DNA from: Cephalopachus bancanus
Lineage: Eukaryota; Chordata; Mammalia; Primates; Tarsiidae
Reading direction: 5' to 3'
Assembly (NCBI GenBank): GCA_027257055.1
Contig: JAPVLO010000182.1
Location: forward strand, 558,001-622,000
DNA: 64,000 nt
A program made the position numbers and the translations under genes. The notes under the pieces are model-generated. The model searched no databases and had not been told where the DNA came from. It saw only the letters and a list, made by a program, of their open reading frames with translations. This document shows positions 1 to 11,480 of this stretch, piece by piece (within the stretch, counting starts at the first letter, position 1; each line of letters begins with the position of its first letter).

Positions 1-138
1 AGCCCCGGCATTCCAGGAGTAAAGGCAGCTTCCTGCTTACCAGCCTGGGGGTCATGGTCTCTCTGATTTGTTTTCCCGCAACAGATACCTAGACCTGTAT
101 TGTACCCCACATCTTTAAAACTAAAAATTTAAAAAAAA
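1..138 (+). mobile_element. probable L1 3' tail
   Basis: The last part (TGTATTGTACCCCACA followed by an A-rich end and a 12-A run) resembles, in reverse complement, the start of the antisense L1 3'UTRs at 4080, 13030 and 14690 of this window. I infer the end of a sense L1 that begins outside the window and is inserted into the older L1 that follows. The first 80 bases show nothing I recognise. Confidence 0.35.
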
Positions 139-775
139 AAAAGAGTTACACTGGTGGGAATGCAAAATAATAAGAGTCACTTTGGAAACTAGTTTGACAG
201 TTTCTTAAAAAGTTAAACATAAGGTTACCATATGATCCAGCAATTCTACACTTAGAAATCGATCCAAGAGAAAGGTAAGCCATATGTCCACACAAGATTT
301 GTTCTGGAACGTTCACAGCCGCGTCATTCACAATAGCCAACAGCTAGAGACAGCACGACGCCCATCAACTGTTAGACGGATAAACGAGATGCGGCAGACC
401 TGGACGACGGAAGTCTCCTCGGCGGCGGAAACGTACTCTCACCGGGATGAGCTCAGAAGCATCACGCGACGCGTCAGAAGCCGTCACAAAGGGCAACACA
501 CTGTTTTGTTTTAATTATATGAGACTTCCGGAAAGGACAGACGGACAGGGACAGAAAGCGGACGAAGGGTGGCTTGGGGCGCAGGTTGGGGGAGAGGCCT
601 GGGACTGGCTGCGGAGGAGCTGGGGGGAGGTTGAAAAGGCGGAGAGAACGTTCCAGAACTGGACTTGGGGGCTGGCTGAGCAAATCTGTGGGTCTGCCGA
701 AAGCGGGGCGTTTCGGAAAGCTGAGTTTTGTTTTCCGGAAGTTGACAGAGCGGAGAGGAAAAGGGAGGGACGTGA
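139..775 (+). mobile_element. old L1 ORF2 end and 3'UTR, GC-shifted
   Basis: Bases 146-345 follow the end of an old mammalian L1 ORF2 closely (GGTGGGAATGCAAAATAATA, CATATGTCCACACAAGA, CATCAACTGTTAGACGGATA). From about 345 the same element continues through its 3'UTR in register (GTCACAAAGGGC, GGACAGGGACAGAAAG, GAACGTTCCAGAACTGGA), but A/T positions are widely replaced by G/C and new CpGs appear. The L1 therefore runs into the CpG-rich block that follows. The identity rests on recalled L1M-type consensus sequence. Confidence 0.65.
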
Positions 776-2000
776 CGATCCCAAGCCAGCGTCTGGGGCG
801 TCCGCGACGGGTGGTCAGCCCCGCGCGTGGGGCGCGGCAGCTCGGAGGCTGCGCAGACGGCGACCCGGGCCTGCGGGCGGCCCCTCGCTCCGGGGCGGGC
901 CGGGCGCCTGCGCCCTCGGCCTCTCGGCCCTGGCAGCCCGCCCTGGAGTCCAGAGGGCGCGCGGGGGAGGCGGGAGCCGTCGCGGCCCTCGCGTCGTGCA
1001 CGGCGGCCGGAGGGAGAGGGCCCGGCCCCCGTCCGGGGCGCGCGCTGTGCGTCCTGGGGCCGCCCGAGACTCCGCCGCGGCCTCCCGGGGCCCGCGGCGC
1101 CGAGGACGGGACGCTGAGCAACGCAGCACGGAACCGAAGCAGTTCGGCTTCCAGGGAGAGGAGCAGCTCGTTCGCCAAGCAGGCGCAAGCCGCCGGCCTC
1201 CCTGCCGGCTGCAGCCACGTTCACGCCTCTCCCCGGTGCTGAAGACCCGGAGGCCGAGCGTTGTCGGGCACGTCGCGTGTCCACACAGAACAGCAGCGAC
1301 GGGGCCTCGACACCCGAACGCCGGACCCTCAGCGTCTCGGCCACCCGCCTCGGGAGCGGGCCGCAGCCCCGGCGTCTAAAGGCCCCCACTTCTTTCCACG
1401 CCACTGCGCACAGACGCGGGGGGGGGGAGTACACGAACCGGCGGCGCCCCCGGCGCCACGCATCCTCCCGATGCCTCCAGAGTGGGGCTCCACGGGGCAG
1501 GGACCTGGGTTTGCTCACGACGGAGTCCTGGCCTAAGCATCACCTAGCACCTGGGGGGTGCTCAACGAACACTCAGTGAATGACGGTCAGGGGCGCATCA
1601 GGGCAGGGGTGGAGAGAAGCGAGCCAATCAGGAGTCAGCCGTGGTTTGCACAGGTTTTAGCCCCACGAGATCCCCGGGCTGGGGAGCCGGGGCCAGGGAT
1701 CCCCCGGCGGACGTCCCTCAAACCCCGGATTCCGGCGGCTGAGCGCGAACCGGGAAGATCCCGGCGCCGGGAGTGCCTCGCGCGCACCGCCGGGCAGCAC
1801 TGAGCCCTGCGCCGAGGAGGGGGCCGCGGCCTCCGCCGGGGACGCTCAGCGGGGCGGCGGGCGGAGGAAGACGGGGGGCGGGCCCCGGGGCGGAGAGCGA
1901 AAGGCGAGGGGGCCGTGAGCGGACGAGGAAGGGGCGGGGGCAGCTGGCGAGGGCATCTTCCTGTCGACGAAGAGCTGCGCATCCTTCTGCGTGCGTCACG
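776..2000. promoter_or_regulatory. CpG-island-like GC-rich block
   Basis: About 1.2 kb of very GC-rich, CpG-dense sequence. It contains GC-box-like GGGGCGGG motifs near 893, 1873 and 1935 and a TGACG motif near 773. Long overlapping open frames on both strands here are expected from GC-rich DNA with few stop codons, and none resembles a known protein. It could be the promoter of an unseen transcript, or GC-enriched repeat and unique DNA. No TATA box or convincing first exon was found. Confidence 0.6.
1485..1583 (+). mobile_element. L2/MIR3-type 3' end
   Basis: The segment reads GGGCAGGGACCTGGGT, then CACCTAGCACCTGG and GGTGCTCAACGAACACT, ending GTGAATGA. This is the typical end of an ancient L2/MIR3 element with CpG-creating changes. 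It lies inside the GC-rich block. Confidence 0.6.
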
Positions 2001-2099
2001 GCCCTGGCTGCGTCTTTTGTTCGAGTGCCTCTTCGCACGCTCTGCGCGTTAAGAAAAATCCGCCCTTTCCTTTTTGTGGAGTTTTGCGAGTTCTTCGTG

Positions 2100-2139
2100 T
2101 ATCCCAGTTTATCCCAGTGTATCCCACTGTATCCCGTGC
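2100..2139 (+). repeat. four-copy 10-bp tandem repeat
   Basis: Four adjacent 10-base units of the form TATCCCAGTT, TATCCCAGTG, TATCCCACTG and TATCCCGTGC, located just after the GC-rich block. Confidence 0.85.
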
Positions 2140-2249
2140 TTTGTGAAGAGTCCCCCCGGCATGTGGCTTGTCCTTGCATTCTTTCAGCTCGTCTTTTGAG
2201 GAGCGGAAGTCTGACGTACCGATGAGGTCCATGGTATCAGTCTGGCCTC

Positions 2250-2775
2250 TTACGCTTCTGTATTTGACTTTTATGTCTGTGATCTGTTTTGAGTTCATCT
2301 TTATACGGAGTATGAGTGTTAGAGCCAAGCTTATATTTCTTGCATATGGATATCCAGTCACTCCAGAAATATTTGTTGAGATGCGATCTTTTCTCCACTA
2401 CACTGTCTTTGGGGCTTTGTCCGAAATCAGTAGTCCACGTGTGTGTCTGTTTTTGGACTCCGTCTTGTTCCCTTGATCTGTTTGTCTACCTTTATGCCAG
2501 TACCATGCTGTTGTGATTACTATAGCCATATGATAATCCTTGAAATTAGAGAGTGTTAGTCTGCCAAATTCGTCATTTTGTAGAGTAGTTTTGGTTCATC
2601 TAAATCCTTTGTAATTCCATATGGATTTGAAAATCAGCTTGTCAATTTTTGCTGAAAAAAATCCCGCTAAAATTTTTCTTGGAGTTACAATGAATCCGTA
2701 GATCAATTTAAAGAGAATTTATATCATTACAAGATTGAGTCTTCCAACTACTGAGTAAGGTATATCTGCCCATTT
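2250..2775 (-). mobile_element. L1 ORF2 fragment, antisense
   Basis: The + strand reads as the complement of an L1 ORF2 segment, with landmarks GCATATGGATATCCAGTCA, CTGTTTGTCTACC, TATGCCAGTACCATGCTG and GATCAATTTAAAGAGAATTT. It is interrupted at about 2775 by the poly-T end of the next L1. No intact reading frame remains. Confidence 0.65.
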
Positions 2776-3090
2776 ATTTATTTATTTATTTATGACGAAG
2801 TCTGGGCTTTGAGTGTGCCCGCCACCCCCGCCTTTGCGCACTGTACCCAACAGGTGATTTTTCATTCCTACCCCCTTCCCACCTTCCCCTTCCTCGGAGT
2901 CTCCAGTGTCCATTATGCCATTCTTTATGCCTCTGCAGATTCTTAGTTTAGTCTCCACCTGTAAGTGGAAACATGCAGTATTTGACTTTCCCTTCCTGTG
3001 TTATTTCAGTTAAGATGATGGCTTCAATTCCATCCAAGTTGCTGCAAAGCTATCACTTCATTCTTTTTTACGACTGAATAGTATTCCATG

Positions 3091-3091
<1 letters not shown>

Positions 3092-3124
<33 letters not shown>
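3092..3124 (+). repeat. (TG)n microsatellite
   Basis: An uninterrupted run of TG dinucleotides of 33 bases within the L1 3' region. Confidence 0.95.
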
Positions 3125-3125
<1 letters not shown>

Positions 3126-4034
3126 GTATCACATTTTCATTATCTACTGATCAGTTGATGGTATTTAGATTGATTACCCTTCTTTGCAATTGTGAATTGT
3201 GCTGTAATAAGCATACTAATGCAGGTTCTTTGGGGTAGATACCAAGTCGTGGAATTGCTGGATCAACTGGTAGATCGACTTTTAGTTACTTTAGAAATCT
3301 CCATTCCGATTTCCATAGAGGTCGTGCTAATTTACACTCCCACTAGCAGTGTATAAGCATTCCTTTTTCACTGCATCTGTGCCAACATCTGTTTTTAAAT
3401 TTTTTTTAAAATGGTCATTCTGACTGTTGCAAGGTGGTATCTCATTGTGGTTTTAATTTGCATTCCCTTGATAATTAGTGATTTTGACCATTTTTTCATA
3501 TGTGTGTTGACCCTTTTGATATCATTTTCCCACTTTTTAATGGGATTGTTTCCTTTTCTCTTGCTGATTTGAGTTCTTTATAGATTATGGATATTAGTCC
3601 TTTGCCAGATGTATAGTTGTGAATCTCTTCTCCCATTCTGTAGGTGCCTATACTCTGTTGATTATTTCTTTTGCTGTGCAGAAGCTTTTTAGTTTAATTA
3701 AGTCCCACTTGCTTCTTCTTCTTCTTATTATTATTATACATTTGCTTTTGAGGTCTTATTCATAAATTTTTTGCATATGCTGATGTCCAGAAGAGTTTTT
3801 CCTAGGTTTTCTTCTAAGATGTTTATGGTTTCAGGTCTGACATTTAAGTCTTTAACTCATTTTGAGTTAGTTTTTGTATATGGTGAGAGATAGGGATCAA
3901 GTTTCATTTTTCTACATGTAGCTATCTAATTTCCCCAGAACTATTTGTTGAATAGGGTGTCCTTTCCCCAGTGTATGTTGTTGGTTGCTTTGTCAAAGAT
4001 CAGTTAGTTTTAGGTATTTGGGTTTATTTCTCTT

Positions 4035-4842
4035 TTTTCCCCCTTTTTGTTTATTTATTTATTTTTCTTTAATTTTTTATTTTAAATACGTGAGGTACAA
4101 TTCAGGGATAGGTATACGAATGTTCATTACTCAGGCACCCTTGTTAATGAGGTGCGCACCCCTGCCCCCCCCCGGCAGTTTCCCACTATTGTCAATCACA
4201 CCCTCGCCCTCTCCTGGCAGTTTCCCACTGCTAATCCCTTTCTTATAGTATTACAATAGTTGTTCACGGTCCGCTTATGAGTGAGAACATGGGATACTCG
4301 GTTCTTTGTTTCTGTGGTAGATCACTCAGTATTATAGCCTCTAAGTCTATTCAGGTTGCTGCGAAGTTCATAATTTTGTCCTTCTTTGTGGCTGCGTAAT
4401 ATTCTATCATATATATATACCACATATTTTTATTCAGTCCTCTTTCAATGGGCAGCACGGTTGGTTCCGTGTTTTTGCTATTGGAAATAATGCTGCAATA
4501 AACATGTGTGTGCAGGTATCTTTTTCATAGAGTGCTTTGAGTTCCTCTGGGTATATTCTCAGTAGGGGGATTGTGGGGTCGTATGGGAGGTTGATTTTTA
4601 GATCTTTTAGGAATCGCCACACTGTTTTCCACAGAGGCTGTACTAGTTTACAGGCTCACCAACAGTGTAGAAGTGTTCCCGTTTCACTGCATTCTCTCCA
4701 GTGACTATCGTTTTTTGATTTATTGATGATGGCCATCCTGACTGGAGTTAGGTGGTAGCTCAGTGAGGTTTTAATTGTATTTCTTTGATGACTAGTGAGG
4801 CTGAGCATTTTTTCATGTATCTGTTGGCTGCTCATATGTCTT
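4035..4842 (-). mobile_element. 5'-truncated L1 nested in L1
   Basis: A T-rich end at 4035-4080 is followed by the antisense L1 3'UTR (GTGAGGTACAATTCAGGGAT) and the ORF2 C-terminus. The minus-strand frame 4434-4622 contains [20 protein letters not shown], the usual L1 ORF2 C-terminal region. After about 4842 the older host L1 resumes. Confidence 0.65.
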
Positions 4843-5689
4843 GATTCTCTATTCTGTTCTGTTGGTCCATGAGTCTGCTCTTGAACCAGTACCATGCTGT
4901 GTTGGTTACTACAGCCTTGTAATATAATATGAAGTCAGGTAATGTGATGCCTCCAGCTTTGTTCTTTTTGCTTAGTATTGCTTTGAGGATTCTGGCACTT
5001 TTTTGGTTCCATATGGATTTTAGGATTGTAGTTTCTAATTCTGTGAAATTGAAATGACATTGGTAATTTGATAAGAATTATGTTAAATCTATAGATTATT
5101 TTGTGTAATGTGGTCATTTTAACAATGTTAATTCTTCCAATCCATGAGCATAGGATGTTTCCCCATTTGTTTGTGTACTCTACAATTCACTTTATTGTTT
5201 TTCTTGTAGAGAAACATAGTTCTTCTTGTAGAGATCTTAGAACATTGGATTTTTGGATATTGATCTTATACTCTGCTGCCTTGCTAAACTTAATTATTAA
5301 TTTTAGCAACTTTTTGGGGATTACAACAGATTTTCTACAGAGACAATCATGTTGCTAGTAAAAAGGTCTTCCTTTCTGATCTGGATTCCTTTTATTTCTT
5401 TTTCTTGCCTGATTGCTCTGGAACCTCCAGTTTATTGTTAAATAGAAGTGGTAAGAGTAGATATTCTTGTTTTGTTTATGGTCTTAGGAAAAAGCAATTC
5501 AGTTTTTCACCATTAAGTATGACATTAGTTGTAGATTTTTTTCTAGAAGTTTTTAATCAAATTGATGAAGTTCCTTTTATCCCTAGATTTCTGAGTGTTT
5601 TTTACCTGAGTGTTGAATTTTTGTTAAATGCTTTTTCTGCATTTTAATGATGATCATTAATGATGATTAAAGCAAATTACATTAATTAG

Positions 5690-5983
5690 TTTTTTTTTTT
5701 TTTTTTTTTTGAGTTGGAGTCTCACTCTGTCATCCAGACTGGAGTGCAGTGGCTGCTCCCGGCCACCTCAGCCTCGACCTGCTGGGCTCCGGCCATCCTT
5801 CCGCCTCAGCCTTCTGAGTAGCCGGAATTACAGGCGTGCGCTACCACGCCCGGCTGATTTTTGGATTTATTGTAGAGATGAAGTCTCACTGCCCAGGCGG
5901 TTCTTGAACCTGCGGGCTCAGGCAATCCACTCACCTTGGCCTTCCAAAAGCGCGGGATTACAGGCTGAGCCACTGAGCCCGGC
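5690..5983 (-). mobile_element. Alu (young strepsirrhine type), antisense
   Basis: Full dimeric Alu from a T20-type tail to GAGCCCGGC. Flanking target-site duplication is TTAATTAGTTT on both sides. It is inserted in the L1 of 2776-8100. Confidence 0.95.
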
Positions 5984-6535
5984 TTAATTAGTTTCTTAAT
6001 GTTAAACTAATTCTGCATTTTTGGGATGACTCCTATTTGATCACAATGTATTATCCTTTTAATGTATTGTTGAACTTGATTCGCCAATATTTTGTTTTGT
6101 ATTTTTTCAATTATATTCACAAGGGATATTGGGCAGTAGCTTCTTCTTTTTTTTTTCTTGTAATGTCTTTCTCTGGTTCAGATAGGATAATACTGCCTTC
6201 ATAGAATTAGTTGGAAAGTATTATCTCTCTCATTTTTGAGAAGAGATTGTTTAGAATTGTTCCTATTTCTGCCTTAAAATTTGGTAGAATTTACCAGTGA
6301 AGCCATAAATGTCCTTTATGGCAAGAATATGAGCTACAAATTTAATTTCCATAATAGAGATAAGGATGTTTTGGCCTTCTATTTTTTTCTTGGGTGAGCT
6401 TTGTTATTTTGTTTCTTTTAAGAGATTTGTCCATTTCATCTAGATTGTTGAATTTGTTGGCATGAAGTTGGGATAGACCCTTATTATCCCTTGAGTATCG
6501 ATAGAGTCTGTGGTGTGTCACCTCTAAATTCTGAC

Positions 6536-7686
6536 TTTTTTCTCATTTACTATTTGTTATAGAGACATGGGTACAAGTGAGAATTAACTACATAAGTAGG
6601 CTGCACGCCAATGAAGTATGGGCATCTAACTGGCCCTTACTCCCCCTGGCGGTAGACTAGGTGCCCTTTGTGTTGTCACGTGGCTCCCATCCCTCCCCTT
6701 CTCCCCCCCCCAGCAGTGCCCGGCAACTGCTGATTCCACCCTTGTGCTAACACGACTAGTGATCAGGGCTCATGTGCTATTTAGTTCTATGTTTTTGTGA
6801 TAGTTCACTTGGTGTGAGGGTCTCCAACTCCATCTCAGTTGCTGCGAAAGCCACGATTTTCTTCTTCTTCATGGGTGTGTGAGACTCCACCGTGTATATG
6901 TCCCACGTTTTCTTTATCCAGCCCACTTTCAGTGGGCAGAAATGTTGGTTCCGGTTTTTGCTATTGTGAATAGTGTGACAATAAGCACAAGTGTGCAGGT
7001 GTTTTCTTGGTAGAGTTATTATGTTCCTGTGCGTATATTCCCAGGAGAGGGATTGCTGGCTCATATGGAAGATCAATTTTTAGTTTTTTTTAGGGATCAC
7101 CACACTGTTTTCCATAGAGGTTGAATTAGCTTGCATTCCCATCACAGTGTAGAACTGTTCCCTTTTCTCTGCAGCCACGCCAGCACCTATTGTTTTTTGA
7201 TTTGTAGCCATCTTTACTGGAGTTAGGTGGTATCTCAATGTGGTTTTGATTTGCATTTTTCTGATGATTAGTGAGGCTGAGCGTTTTTCATGTGTCTGCT
7301 GGTTGCTCATATGTCATCTTTTGAGAAGGTTCTGTTTATGTCCTTTGCCCACTTTTTTTTTTTTGAGTTGGAGTCTCACTCTGTCGCCCAGACTGGAGTG
7401 CAGCAGCCGCTCCCGGCCCCCGCAGCCTCGACCTGCTGGGTTCCGGCGATCCTTCCGCCTCAGCCTTCCGAGGAGCCGGGATTACAGGCGCGTGCTACCA
7501 CGCCCGGCTAGTTTTTTGATTTATTGTAGAGATGAGGTCTCGCCTGCCCAGGCGGGTCTCGAACCCGTGGGCTCAGGCAATCCACTCACCTCAGCCTCCC
7601 AAAGGCGCGGGATTACAGGCTCAGCCACCGAGCCCGGCTCTTTGCCCACTTTTTAATGGAGTTGTTAGATTTTTTTCCTTTCACTT
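6536..7686 (-). mobile_element. second nested 5'-truncated L1
   Basis: A degenerate L1 3'UTR at 6556-6780 is followed by the ORF2 C-terminus on the minus strand (7080-7310 encodes [20 protein letters not shown]). Candidate target-site duplication: TAAATTCTGACT at about 6523 and TAGATTCTGATT at about 7685. An Alu at 7355 splits it. Confidence 0.6.
7355..7639 (-). mobile_element. Alu (young type), antisense
   Basis: Full dimer from poly-T to GAGCCCGGC. Perfect target-site duplication CTTTGCCCACTTTTT on both sides. It carries the short form of the left arm (CTCGCCTGCCCAGGCGGG), lacking four bases seen in other copies. Confidence 0.95.
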
Positions 7687-8100
7687 CATTTGAGTTAGAT
7701 TCTGATTATTGATCATTTGTCTTCTCTTGTTTTGTTGTTGTTTTCTTGGGCAGTATGGTTAGAGGATTGTCAATTTTATTGATCAACTCAAATCAATAAG
7801 TTTTTGTTGCATTGCTTTTCTCTATGTTTTTGTGTTGCGGTCACTGGATTCTACTTTACTCTTTATAATATGTTTTTATCTGTTTAGTTTGGGTTTAATT
7901 TCCCTTTCTTTTTTACTTTCTTAAGATGGGAGCTGAGGTAATTGACTTGACGTCATTTCTTTCTTTCTAATATTGGCATTCAAAGCTATAAATTCCTCCC
8001 TATTCCTGCTTTACCAGCATCCTCTAAATTCTAATGCTGTATTTTCATTTCATTAAATTAAAATAATTCTTTGAGAAGCTTAATTCCTGGCCACAATAGT

Positions 8101-9562
8101 ATGTGTGGTCTTTCAGGTGTGAATATAATCAGAAGGCTTTGCCTGGCAGGTCTCATAGCAGAAAGCTGCACACTACACACCAGATTTGGGGCACAGACGG
8201 GCACTGCAGTTTTCTGCAGGTAGTTGTAGTCAAGGACTCAGGACACCCTGGGCCAGTCGTGCTTGCATGCATACCTGCATTCCTCGCCCAGGTACCTCCG
8301 TTCAGCGGTCTCCTTATTGGGGGCCTGGATGGGGACACTGTCACCACTTTGACTCATTGTTCTTCCACTCCTGGCCCTTCTCCCTTTCCTTCCTCTCAGG
8401 ACTGTGGGTCTGACATACACTTGTGGCAGCATTGAAGACTTCATTCTTCCCCAAAGGGATCCAGTCTCCTCCCAGTCAAGGAGTTCCAGGTCTCTAATCT
8501 GGATAAGAGTTTACAAATTCCTACTATGGTGACTCTGTCAGGTCTCTGTCCTTAGAACTAGCATTTTCTCCTTATTATGTATATCAGTTTCTTAGTAGAC
8601 TTCCCATCCATTTCATTCCCAGGGACCCCACAACGTTTCATCACCATCACATGTCTTGCCGCTCAAGGTAAGTACCCCCACCTTGTCTCTAGATAGCCAA
8701 GTACCACTGCCTGTCCTCCCCTCCTCCAGAATCCAGTTCATCTCACTGGCATCTGGGGGGGCAACTCCATGGCAGCATCTCCAGCCTGCAGAGGACAGTC
8801 ACCACAGGACCTTTTCACGTATGCCAGTGTTCCCTTCACCCATGCATTTCTTAAGACCTTGGTGAAGAGAATGCCTCTGGACCTTCCTTAGTGGGAGACA
8901 AACAAAGACAGAAATAATGCTATGGAGACACCCTGAGAATCGGGACTGTGACGGAGGGGCCCTTGGCGTCATGGGGAGTGTCTCCAGCGAGTCGGTCAGT
9001 GCCAGAGAAAGGAGGGAGAGGGAAGAAGTGCTGACTTCCCTCTTCTCTCACTTCAGCCTCCACTGGAAACCCCCCACGGTCCAAGCCTAGCCAAGGAGAT
9101 GCATGCTGGAGGGAGCAAGCTTGAGTGACACGCAGCAAGACAGAGGGAAGTGGAGAGGGGATCTGTGGGCAGGTGGAGGAGATGTGGGGGAAGCAAAAGA
9201 GGATACCCGCGAAGAGCGTGAGGCCTCGCCAAAGCATGCTTGCTCGCGTTGTTCTACCAGTGTTTCACTTACTAAATGAATCTAGCCATCCCAAGAATTC
9301 TGCAGGGTAGCGCTATCATTGTCTCTTTCCTTCCAGGGAGAAAACTGAGGTTAAACTCTTCCAAAGTCTGCATTCACATTCAGAAAAGAAAGTTCAGCAT
9401 TATACACTGAACCAGGAGTCAAGATACTTTCAAATAGCATTCCAACAGACGTATTATAAAGGACCAGCTCATTTCATGCCTTTTTAATTTGACCTAAAGT
9501 GCCGGGTAGCTTTGGGGTCAGCACATCTCTGTTCAGTTATGTGTTGAAAAATATGCCAGGGT
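8101..9562. other. non-coding stretch, no gene recognised
   Basis: About 1.5 kb of moderately GC-rich sequence without a recognisable gene. Open frames are short (up to about 110 codons) and unlike known proteins. A weak MIR-like trace (GAGAAAACTGAGGTTAAACTC) lies near 9340. The sequence could include old LTR-retrotransposon interior, but I cannot name one. Confidence 0.4.
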
Positions 9563-9857
9563 GGCCGGGCTCGGTGGCTCAGGCTGTCATCCCACACCTT
9601 GGGAGGCTGAGGTGAGTGGACTGCCTGAGCCCACGGGTTCGAGACCCGCCTGGGCAACTTGGCGAGACCTCATCTCTACAATAAACCAAAAAATCAGCCG
9701 GGCGTGGCAGCGCGTGCCTGTAGTTCCAGCTACTTGGAAGGCCGAGGCAGAAGGATCGCTGGAGCCCAGCGGGTCGAGGCTGCGGTGGCCAGGAGTGGCC
9801 ACTGCACTCCTGTCGGGGCGACAGAGTGAGACACCGACGCAAAAAAAAAAAAAAAAG
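9563..9857 (+). mobile_element. Alu (young type), sense
   Basis: Starts GGCCGGGCTCGGTGGCTCA and ends in an A-rich tail. Imperfect target-site duplication GAAAAATATGCCAGGGT / GAAAAATACCCCAGGGT. It carries the long left arm (GGGCAACTTGGCGAGACC). Confidence 0.95.
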
Positions 9858-10884
9858 AGAAAAATACCCCAGGGTCAGGGAAGAAGCAAGGGAGCAGAAT
9901 AGACGCCCACAGGGAACGACAGACCGTGTGACCCCTAAGCCGCAGCCCTGCTGGCCACTTGCAGCTGCGCATTTCCTCAGGCAGAGCCCACAAGCCCCAA
10001 CCACGCTTTGCTTCTGCCAGATGCCGCTTTGTCCTTTCAATAAACCTGCCTGAGTTTAAGCTGCCCGGCGTTCATTTCTCCTTCGTCGTCAACACAACTC
10101 AAGTGGAACACGCGCCACTGAACTGTGAGCACTGCGTCAGGCCCCACCCTGCCTCGGCTCCACCGTCTCCCTTGCAGGGTGAGGAGGAGAAGGAGGCGCA
10201 GGATCACCTCCAAATTCTCCTCTGGCTCCGACATTCTGTCACTCTGGTTTCTTTTCAACTGCGTTGTGTTGGGAAACACACATCCTAAAGTAGCCAGGCG
10301 AATAACCTTTGTCTGCGGTGTCCAGGCATTCCCGGGAGTATTTCAGATGAGAGGCTTTGGGGTTGCTCTACTCACGAACAGTGAACCCCCTCTATGACCA
10401 TCTGTTTCACGGCCAAATGTTTGCTCATTCGATCTGTACATAAAGGGAGGAGATAGGCCGCAAACTGGCACGTTATTAAGTGTGTTATCTTGAAACGGAA
10501 ACTAAGACAAGCCTGTGCAATTAAACCATCAGTCTGACTAATTTTAAGCCTAACTCAATGAAGGATGCCCATAAAATTCTTATCTAAAGAATATTTAGGA
10601 AATTGTTGGACAAGGGACGTCATCATTCAAAGACATAGGAAGAAGTCTTCTCAGCTAAGCATATGGTATAAATTAGAGATCAAGATAAACAAAGAACCCA
10701 TCTCTGCCCTGGAAAACTCCCTGTATTTGAATCCACACCTTGACCGACGTGTTTAAATTTGATGCTGCTTCTTAGCATCAGGACTGCATTCCTAACTATA
10801 AAATCTTGCCAAAACCTGGGTTTCTCCAGGTACGTTGTTTTGGTTGACCATCCTTATCCTCAAGGGCTACCAAGAAGGGACATA
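9858..10884. other. non-coding stretch, possible LTR trace
   Basis: No gene recognised. Around 10030-10090 an AATAAA motif is followed by TTCATTTCTCCTTCGTCGTC and then CA, an arrangement seen at the end of some retroviral LTRs. No matching 5' end or internal region was identified, so the LTR reading is tentative. 10400-10880 is AT-rich and unassigned. Confidence 0.3.
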
Positions 10885-11177
10885 GGCTGGGCTCGGTGGC
10901 TCAGCCTGCCATCCCGCGCCTTTGGGAGGCTGAGGTGAGTGGATTACCTGAGCCCACGGGTTCGAGACCCGCCTGGGCAGCGAGACCTCATCTCTACAAT
11001 AAATCAAAAAATCAGCCGGGTGTGGTAGCGTGCGCCTGTATTCCGGCTACTCGGAAGGCGGAGGCGGAAGGATCGCCGGAGCCCAGCAGGTCGAGGCTGC
11101 GGTGGCCGGAAGCGGCCACTGCACTCCAGTCTGGGCGACAGAGTGAGACTCCAACTCAAAAAAAAAAAAAAAAAAAA
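10885..11177 (+). mobile_element. Alu (young type), sense
   Basis: Full dimer with an A-tail to 11177. Perfect target-site duplication AAGAAGGGACATAG on both sides. Short left arm (GCCTGGGCAGCGAGACC). Confidence 0.95.
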
Positions 11178-11480
11178 GAAGGGACATAGAATTTCTTTAC
11201 CTACCCCATGGGCACAGGACTGGTCCCAGTGAGACACTTCCCTACAAGTAGCCCCAGGGCTCCCTATTCCCTAATAACTTGAGTACCCCCTGTGCTCTGA
11301 CAGGAGCTCATGATGCTCACAGGATTCCTTAAACAATTAACTTCCTTCCCAAAGCCGAATTCATGGTGGTGGTGGAGAGAGGTGTCCCTGTATCCCATGT
11401 TCATGCCCCCAAATTCACCAGCCGTGTCTCTGGTTAGAAAAATTTACATGGGTATAAAGAGGCTTCTTTGGAAGTAGCAA
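11178..11480. other. non-coding stretch
   Basis: Beyond the Alu target-site duplication I see no gene, repeat or RNA signature here. Confidence 0.4.

Larger units (their letters stand above)
2776..8100 (-). mobile_element. antisense L1 with nested insertions
   Basis: The element starts at a (TTTA)n poly-T end near 2770, then its 3'UTR and ORF2 C-terminus (2800-4034). It resumes at about 4843 (CTGTTCTGTTGGTCCATGAG), again at about 5984, and again at about 7690, ending in the ORF2 mid-region near 8100. Two younger L1 pieces (4035-4842 and 6536-7686) and two Alus interrupt it. The frames are broken throughout. Exact joins are estimates from the L1 order. Confidence 0.65.

Noticed and set aside
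447..1518. Long overlapping frames on both strands (310 and 335 codons)
   Set aside because: They lie in CpG-rich DNA with few stops, overlap each other, are Arg/Gly/Pro/Ala-rich without domains, and partly cover an old L1 tail.
5709..5987. Frames of 60-150 codons with repeated [21 protein letters not shown] peptides (also at 7240, 9579, 11004, 22004, 28662, 40825, 48269, 62867)
   Set aside because: These are translations of antisense Alu elements, not genes.
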